From Oscillospiraceae bacterium (lineage in GTDB: Bacteria; Bacillota; Clostridia; Oscillospirales; Ruminococcaceae): DNA of 11,473 nt. A model generated the notes under the pieces. It made no database searches and was not told the origin of the DNA. It was given only the letters and a program-made list of their open reading frames with translations. The stretch is taken from the NCBI GenBank assembly GCA_017451665.1, contig JAFTNX010000139.1, positions 1 through 11,473 on the forward strand. The letters are read 5' to 3'. Shown here in pieces: positions 7,819 through 11,473 of this stretch. Both the position numbers and the translations under genes were made by a program. Each line of letters begins with the position of its first letter. The first letter of the stretch is position 1.

Positions 7819-7849
7819 ATTTGTCGATGCAGGTCATTTTATGACAAAT
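7819..7849. promoter_or_regulatory. Dyad upstream of the asparagine synthetase promoter, possible operator
   Basis: ATTTGTC (7819-7825) and its exact inverse GACAAAT (7843-7849) flank the -35 box on its upstream side. An overlapping perfect dyad, GTCAT-TTT-ATGAC (7833-7845), lies within it. The position would suit an activator or repressor site. No known regulator is assigned. Confidence 0.35.
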
Positions 7850-8069
7850 ATTGTAAATTTTGATTAAAAGGAAAATTACATTAAAAGTACAACAGCTTAA
7901 AAAAACGCCTGTTTTTGGGAAATTATGATTTTAATGATATAATTTCAGGTTTTAACAAGTATAACTAATAGCTATTAAAGAACAATTTTTTGTAAAAATT
8001 CACAGATATTGCATTAAAATAACCCTATAATTTTTATATGTGTTTTTTAAAAAAATTTATTTAAGGCTA
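7850..8069. other. Gene-free AT-rich spacer between divergent promoters
   Basis: No coding frame, RNA gene or riboswitch is recognised here. I looked for a purine riboswitch and for a PurR box ahead of purC and saw neither. The stretch holds a perfect 12-base palindrome TAATAGCTATTA (7966-7977) and a TATAAT at 7939-7944 with only a weak -35 candidate, which might be a secondary rightward promoter. Confidence 0.5.
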
Positions 8070-8098
8070 TTGAAATCAGGCTGATTTTGTGATATACT
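8070..8098 (+). promoter_or_regulatory. Sigma-A promoter of purC
   Basis: TTGAAA (8070-8075) and TATACT (8093-8098) are separated by 17 bases. The start would be near 8105, giving a leader of about 59 bases. The leader contains a short TGCC/GGCA hairpin near 8120-8132, too small to call a regulatory RNA. Confidence 0.78.
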
Positions 8099-8163
8099 TC
8101 TACTGTTGAATATTGCAACTGCCATAAAGGCAAAACTTTTAAAAGCGAAAGGAAATGAAAGCA

Positions 8164-8853
8164 ATGAAAACACTTTATTCTGGAAAGACAAAGGATGTTC
8201 TTCTTGACGAAGAAAACGGTATTGTGAATCTGTTCTTTAAGGATTCTGCAACAGGCGAAAACGGAGTATTTGACCCGGGCTCTAACTCAGTAGGAGGAAG
8301 CGTTGAAGGTAAGGGTAAGATTGGTCTTACAATTTCTAAGTACTTCTTTGAGCTTATGGAAAAGAACGGAATTCCAACACACTACATCAACTGCGATATT
8401 GATAAGGGTCTTATGCAGGTTCGTCAGCTTACAGTTCCTAAGCTTGAATTTGTTCTCCGTTATTTCACAGCAGGTAGTATGTGCCGTCGTTTCACACTTG
8501 AAGAAGGCATCGTATTTGACCCACCATATACAGAAGTTACACTTAAGGACGATATTCAGGGCGACCCACTTATCAGCGAAAGAATTTGTATCATGAAGGG
8601 ACTTCTTAAGGAAGGTCAGTATGACGAAGCTCTTGGTATTCTCGTAAGAGTTGGTGAAGTTCTTAAGAACGAGCTTGCACCTATGGGACTTACACTTATC
8701 GACTTCAAGATTGAAGTTGGTTATGACGAAACAGGCAAGATGTATATCGCTGACGAAATCACACCAGACATCTGGAGAGTTCGTGACGAAAACGGAAACA
8801 TTCCTAACCAGATTGACTGTTCAAAGATGCTTCTCGAAAAGCTTAATAAGTAA
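8164..8853 (+). CDS. purC: Phosphoribosylaminoimidazole-succinocarboxamide synthase (SAICAR synthetase), clostridial variant
   Basis: A 229-residue cytoplasmic enzyme of de novo purine synthesis that joins aspartate to CAIR using ATP. Recognisable parts are the N-terminal nucleotide-binding start LYSGKTKDV, the central VLRYFTAGSMCRRFTLEEG (SAICAR synthetase signature region), LKDDIQGDPLI, LIDFKIEVGYDETGKMYIADEITPD and a C-terminal helix. Length is close to the usual 230 to 240 residues. The segment GENGVFDPGSNSVGGSVEGKG replaces the common SAFD...IPGKG form and is typical of a divergent clostridial clade, from memory of the family. An ATG at 8155 is in frame, but AAAGGA lies only one base before it and 10 bases before the ATG at 8164, so 8164 is preferred. 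The gene stands alone between its own promoter and terminator, away from other pur genes. Confidence 0.92.
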   Translation: MKTLYSGKTKDVLLDEENGIVNLFFKDSATGENGVFDPGSNSVGGSVEGKGKIGLTISKYFFELMEKNGIPTHYINCDIDKGLMQVRQLTVPKLEFVLRYFTAGSMCRRFTLEEGIVFDPPYTEVTLKDDIQGDPLISERICIMKGLLKEGQYDEALGILVRVGEVLKNELAPMGLTLIDFKIEVGYDETGKMYIADEITPDIWRVRDENGNIPNQIDCSKMLLEKLNK

Positions 8854-8866
8854 GATAAAAATGATT

Positions 8867-8895
8867 AAGAGTAGGAGAAATCCTACTCTTTTTTT
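8867..8895 (+). terminator. Intrinsic terminator of purC
   Basis: A perfect 10-base-pair stem AAGAGTAGGA/TCCTACTCTT closes a GAAA tetraloop and is followed by a run of T to 8895. It begins 14 bases after the purC stop. Confidence 0.94.
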
Positions 8896-9075
8896 GTTGC
8901 GAATTTTAGTTTTTAGTATCAGAAGCTTTCACTCGTTGCGAAGGGTGATGAGGGCGTTGCCTTTGGAAACCCGGCCTTGCTTGTTTTTCGTAAGAAAAAT
9001 TCGAGCACTTCGAGAACAAGGCTAAGCTTTCTGACAAGGTGGACGAAACTTTTTACACTTTGGCAGACAACAAAA
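8896..9075. repeat. Gene-free convergent region with inverted repeats
   Basis: No credible gene lies on either strand. TCAGAAGCTT (8919-8928) recurs inverted at 9024-9034 with one extra base. Within that span, GCCTTG (8974-8979) pairs with CAAGGC (9017-9022), and the arms continue partly through TTGTTTTTCG and CGAGAA. The base composition is more GC-rich than the surrounding intergenic DNA. It resembles dispersed intergenic repeats that I recall from Ruminococcus-type genomes, but that is recollection, not a search. Confidence 0.45.
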
Positions 9076-9099
9076 AAGAGCAGGAAGATTCCTACTCTT
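9070..9099 (-). terminator. Intrinsic terminator of the ABC operon
   Basis: On the minus strand, AAGAGTAGGAA (9089-9099) pairs with TTCCTGCTCTT (9076-9086), with one G-U pair and a 2-base loop, then runs into TTTT. Its stem is almost the same sequence as the purC terminator 200 bases away. It lies about 130 bases past the last gene of the operon. Confidence 0.82.
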
Positions 9100-9230
9100 G
9101 ATTTTGTCTTTATAAACCCTTTGCCCTTTCAATTTAAGGTGAGCGTTAAGCGAACCGATGTACGCCGTCACTCAAAAGTAACTGTTTGCTCAAGCTACCC
9201 AAAGGCGAGGTCGGTGAAACCGTTAGGGTT
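9100..9230. other. Untranslated 3' tail of the ABC operon with small dyads
   Basis: No gene is recognised in this stretch. GTGAGCG (9139-9145) and CGCCGTCAC (9163-9171) can pair with a two-base bulge. Close to the stop codon, TGAAACC (9215-9221) and GGTTTCA (9227-9233) form a perfect 7-base stem with a 5-base loop that contains the TGA stop of the permease gene. It has no T-run, so it is not a standard terminator and might instead protect the 3' end. Confidence 0.5.
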
Positions 9231-9953
9231 TCATACATATGCGTATTCGTCAGGTTTTTTAACCTTTTTAGGCTTGTAAACCTTGATGAGTCTGACTTTG
9301 TTTCTGATGTTTTTGTAGGTAAGAACTCTTACTACTATTGACGCTACTGCAAGTACACCAAGAGCGACTGCACAAATAATAAAGTATTTGCCTGTTGACT
9401 TGATTTTATCAATAACTGTCAGTGTGTTGAGTACCATAGCAGCAATAAATACAACAAATTGGATACACACCAAGAGAATTCCTGTGCCGACTCTTCTTGA
9501 AACCATATTTGACTGTGAAAGTCCCGGTGTAACGCTCATAGCAAGAGTGATATGTGCGTTAATGTAGATGATAAGGAGTGTTACGAATTTAAGTGGGAGA
9601 TATTCCACTTTGTCTGTTACAATGAAAATAATAGTTTCTGTAATTGCGTTTGCGATGTGAAGTATGTCAATTGACAAGCTCATCTGTGCAGGTACTGTTG
9701 ACGCCTTCATCGGCAAAAAGCTCAGAAGATTGTATCTTGTCTGAACAAGGCTTACAATAAATATCGGAATGCCTGCTAAAAGCATAACGTTTATTACTGA
9801 AAAGCCTGATAAAAAGTTGCTTACTGATTCGATTTTTATAAAGTAAGGAGCAATGTTAAAGGCTGTAACTAAAAGGTATGCCGTCAGAACAGGCTGAAAA
9901 AGCCCGATGAAATCAAAGCATTTTAAAGAAGCTTTTAAATCCTTGCTATTCAA
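9231..9953 (-). CDS. ABC-2-type permease-like membrane protein (second permease of the operon)
   Basis: A 240-residue protein with about six predicted membrane helices (roughly 15-37, 50-70, 94-113, 121-141, 155-178 and 189-211) and a basic C-terminal tail (VYKPKKVKKPDEYAYV). The segment LLSFLPMKASTVPAQMSLSIDIL (about 76-98) matches the short cytoplasmic LP-[LM]-K/S motif before a helix that recurs in ABC-2 permeases. The other permease of this operon has the same pattern. The start is a TTG at 9953, chosen because AAAAAGGAG lies 9 bases upstream and because it overlaps the previous stop by 8 bases. It probably pairs with the other permease as the membrane part of an exporter. The substrate is unknown. 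Sequence alone does not place it firmly in a named family. Confidence 0.78.
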   Translation of the reverse strand: MNSKDLKASLKCFDFIGLFQPVLTAYLLVTAFNIAPYFIKIESVSNFLSGFSVINVMLLAGIPIFIVSLVQTRYNLLSFLPMKASTVPAQMSLSIDILHIANAITETIIFIVTDKVEYLPLKFVTLLIIYINAHITLAMSVTPGLSQSNMVSRRVGTGILLVCIQFVVFIAAMVLNTLTVIDKIKSTGKYFIICAVALGVLAVASIVVRVLTYKNIRNKVRLIKVYKPKKVKKPDEYAYV

Positions 9954-10116
9954 TTACAATCACTCCTTTTTCTCTTTTTTCTTTTTTGTTTTTGATGAGG
10001 GTAACAATCCCGCAAGGGATAAGTGTCAATCCAAGCACCAACGCTATCATTGCAAGATAGATAAAAAATCCCGTTGTTTTAAAAATGTATGATAAAATTT
10101 CAATAACCTTAGACAT
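9946..10116 (-). CDS. Small membrane protein (56 residues) in the ABC operon
   Basis: The protein is MSKVIEIL followed by one long hydrophobic stretch (about residues 10-42, possibly one or two helices with a Pro-Cys-Gly break at 34-36), then a highly basic segment KNKKEKREK and a hydrophobic tail GVIVIE. The basic run after the helix suggests that the C-terminus is cytoplasmic. The ATG at 10116 overlaps the end of the upstream permease by 8 bases, and the stop overlaps the start of the downstream permease by 8 bases. An AAGGGGG site lies 12 bases upstream. A longer in-frame start at 10164 exists but falls deep inside the permease gene and has no better site. Its place between two permeases suggests a small subunit or regulator of the transporter. 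No family is recognised. Confidence 0.72.
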   Translation of the reverse strand: MSKVIEILSYIFKTTGFFIYLAMIALVLGLTLIPCGIVTLIKNKKEKREKGVIVIE

Positions 10117-10897
10117 CGTTCCAGCTTGCCCCCTTAGACTTCTTTTCGATGTAGAATTTTTCAATAGCCATAATCACAATCTGACTTAAAACTGTAATAA
10201 TAATTGCAGGAATACCACCAAGCATTTCAAAAATCTTCAGTTCATATACAGGTTTGAGAGCGTTAAACATTGAGCCCCACCATAAAATGTAAAAACCAAT
10301 TACTACAAAGGTGACGATATTGCTGAAAAGCTTTGAAGGTTCCTTTATGTATTTTGAGAAGTTGAAGAAATAAATAAGCACAAATACTATTGCAAACACC
10401 ACAGACATAAGTCCTAAAACACCCTTTGCAATCTCGTATCCGTCAATTACATACACAAAAACATTAAGTGCGATTGTAGCGAGGTTTATAGCTGTAAGTC
10501 CTATAAAAAAGTATTTGAATGATGTTTTTACTACTGACAGCTTTGTTAGTGGGAGATGTGAATAAAGCTTGTAAATTGACCAGCAACCGTCCTGATTTGC
10601 TGTTGCTTGTTTCTGTGCCTTGTTGGCAGGGAAGACACCGTTTAATACAAACGCCATAAATGTCATAAAGCAGGTGTTACACATAAACATCATAAGTGTA
10701 CTGCCGTCGCCCTCCAGAAAATCCTTGTCAAGAGCCGAGCCAAAGATAACACATCCAAGCATTATAAGCGCAATGATAATAAAGAATGCGTTGAATGCTG
10801 TTGTTGTGCCACCTGATACAGCGTATCTAACCTTGTCGGCACGCTTTTTCAAAGAATATGAAGGATTATATTTGACCTGTTCTTTAACCTTACTCAT
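10109..10897 (-). CDS. ABC-2-type transporter permease (first permease of the operon)
   Basis: A 262-residue protein with about six membrane helices (near 36-55, 68-88, 128-150, 158-178, 190-208 and 225-247). The cytoplasmic segment YKLYSHLPLTKLSVVKTSFKYF (about 109-130) is the LP-x-T/S-K motif seen before the third helix in many ABC-2 permeases. The start chosen is ATG at 10897, where GGAGG lies 8 bases upstream; ATGs at 10903 and 10927 lie too close to or upstream of that site. The gene overlaps the ATPase stop by 8 bases and the small membrane gene by 8 bases, so translation of the four genes is probably coupled. It forms the membrane channel driven by the adjacent ATPase. The direction and cargo are not shown by the sequence. 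Confidence 0.85.
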   Translation of the reverse strand: MSKVKEQVKYNPSYSLKKRADKVRYAVSGGTTTAFNAFFIIIALIMLGCVIFGSALDKDFLEGDGSTLMMFMCNTCFMTFMAFVLNGVFPANKAQKQATANQDGCWSIYKLYSHLPLTKLSVVKTSFKYFFIGLTAINLATIALNVFVYVIDGYEIAKGVLGLMSVVFAIVFVLIYFFNFSKYIKEPSKLFSNIVTFVVIGFYILWWGSMFNALKPVYELKIFEMLGGIPAIIITVLSQIVIMAIEKFYIEKKSKGASWNDV

Positions 10898-11473
10898 TTT
10901 CATTTCCTCCGATTTCAACAATCTCATCTCTGTGTCCCCAGATTGAGAATGTAAGAAGATTTTCGATATTTGGTGTTCTTACTGCCACGTTTTCAAACTT
11001 TTCAATGTGTTTTCTTTCGATAAGTGCTTCAAATGAAGAAGTTCCACGTCTGATACCTACACAAAGCTCCTCTGTGTTCTTATTAAGGATTGAAAGACTT
11101 CCTGTAATAACAGCATATTTTTCTTCAATCTTGTCAATTTCTGTGCTTTCAGTAACCTTACCGTTGATTAAAACAGTAATGCTGTCTGCGATTTTGTCAA
11201 GGTCGCCGGTGATGTGAGTTGAAAAGAGTACAGCTCTTTCGCCCTCAGAAACAATATCTCTTAAAATGTCAAGAACTTCAATTCTTGCAACAGGGTCAAG
11301 ACCTGCTGTCGGTTCGTCGAGAATTAAAATGTCAGGGTTGTGTCCCAGAGTGAGAGCAAGCATAGCCTTTGTTCTCATACCCTTTGAGTATTCTGAAAAC
11401 TTCTTTTTAGGTGGAAGATTCCACATCTTAGCATATTTTTCAAAAACCTGCTGGTCCCAGTTTTCATAAACTG
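10890..11473 (-). CDS. ABC transporter ATPase, YtrB-like (partial, N-terminus outside window)
   Basis: The frame is open from 10890 to the window edge, so the N-terminal half, including the Walker A motif, is missing. Present are the signature motif in the degenerate form YSKGM, Walker B with D-loop ILILDEPTAGLDP, and the H-loop STH, in the usual order. After the nucleotide-binding core comes a C-terminal extension of about 90 residues (from VLINGKVTES onward) typical of ATPases that serve ABC-2 permeases. The YSKGM...LALTLGHNP form resembles YtrB-type exporter ATPases of Firmicutes. An internal ATG at 11426 is not the start, because coding continues upstream of it (VYENWDQQVFEKYAK). It heads a co-directional operon with two permeases and a small membrane protein. 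In Ytr-type operons a GntR-family repressor often lies upstream, which would be outside this window. Confidence 0.92.
   Translation of the reverse strand, partial: VYENWDQQVFEKYAKMWNLPPKKKFSEYSKGMRTKAMLALTLGHNPDILILDEPTAGLDPVARIEVLDILRDIVSEGERAVLFSTHITGDLDKIADSITVLINGKVTESTEIDKIEEKYAVITGSLSILNKNTEELCVGIRRGTSSFEALIERKHIEKFENVAVRTPNIENLLTFSIWGHRDEIVEIGGNENE

Noticed and set aside
7745..7837. N-terminal extension of the asparagine synthetase homologue from an ATG at 7837
   Set aside because: The extension contains the -10 and -35 boxes, has no ribosome binding site and does not resemble the missing glutaminase part.
8155..8163. purC start at 8155
   Set aside because: The AAAGGA site is one base from this ATG, which is too close; the ATG at 8164 has a spacing of 10 and fits the family start.
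9211..9240. tRNA-like or terminator reading of the hairpin at the end of the second permease gene
   Set aside because: The stem is only 7 base pairs, no T-run follows on the minus strand, and no other tRNA arms are present.
8651..9279. Plus-strand frames over the end of purC and the convergent region
   Set aside because: They run through the purC terminator, have no ribosome binding site and read as basic low-information sequence.
1..11473. CRISPR array, tRNA, rRNA or transposase gene
   Set aside because: No regularly spaced repeats, cloverleaf, ribosomal RNA sequence or transposase motif was seen on either strand.

Overview
The window is AT-rich DNA from a Gram-positive, low-GC bacterium, most likely a Clostridia member related to Ruminococcus/Oscillospiraceae. 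Evidence: strong AAAGGAGG-type ribosome binding sites, four near-consensus sigma-A promoters, GTG and TTG starts, a lipobox lipoprotein, a YtrB-like ABC operon and a clostridial-type PurC. The genus is inferred; no rRNA or other marker is present.

Layout, left to right. (1) 1-850, minus: a lipoprotein of unknown function cut by the window edge, with its own promoter at 883-911. (2) About 995-1268: a large imperfect palindrome with nested hairpins, resembling a MITE or dispersed intergenic repeat. It reaches the stop codon of the next gene. (3) 1266-6022, minus: a two-gene operon. The first gene encodes a 1185-residue membrane protein with an ECF-S-like multi-helix N-terminus, 14 beta-propeller blades, a Y_Y_Y domain, one more membrane helix and a cytoplasmic HD-GYP domain. 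Two bases downstream lies a membrane-anchored BMP/PnrA-family binding protein. The promoter at 6135-6163 matches the sigma-A consensus exactly. (4) 6206-7744, minus: a single-gene asparagine synthetase B homologue with its own promoter and terminator. It lacks the N-terminal part of the glutaminase domain, including the catalytic cysteine. (5) 8164-8853, plus: a divergent-clade purC with its own promoter and terminator. (6) 8895-9230: a gene-free, repeat-like convergent region with the terminator of the next operon. (7) 9231 to beyond 11473, minus: an ABC exporter operon (ATPase, permease, 56-residue membrane peptide, second permease). All three junctions overlap by exactly 8 bases.

The most interesting item is the operon at 1266-6022. 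It appears to join an extracytoplasmic sensor resembling those of Bacteroides hybrid two-component systems to a cyclic-di-GMP phosphodiesterase-type output, and to pair it with a substrate-binding protein that has no transporter beside it. The inferred model is that a ligand bound outside the cell (a nucleoside or oligosaccharide is possible) alters cyclic-di-GMP turnover inside. The asparagine synthetase homologue without a glutaminase nucleophile is the second item worth follow-up.
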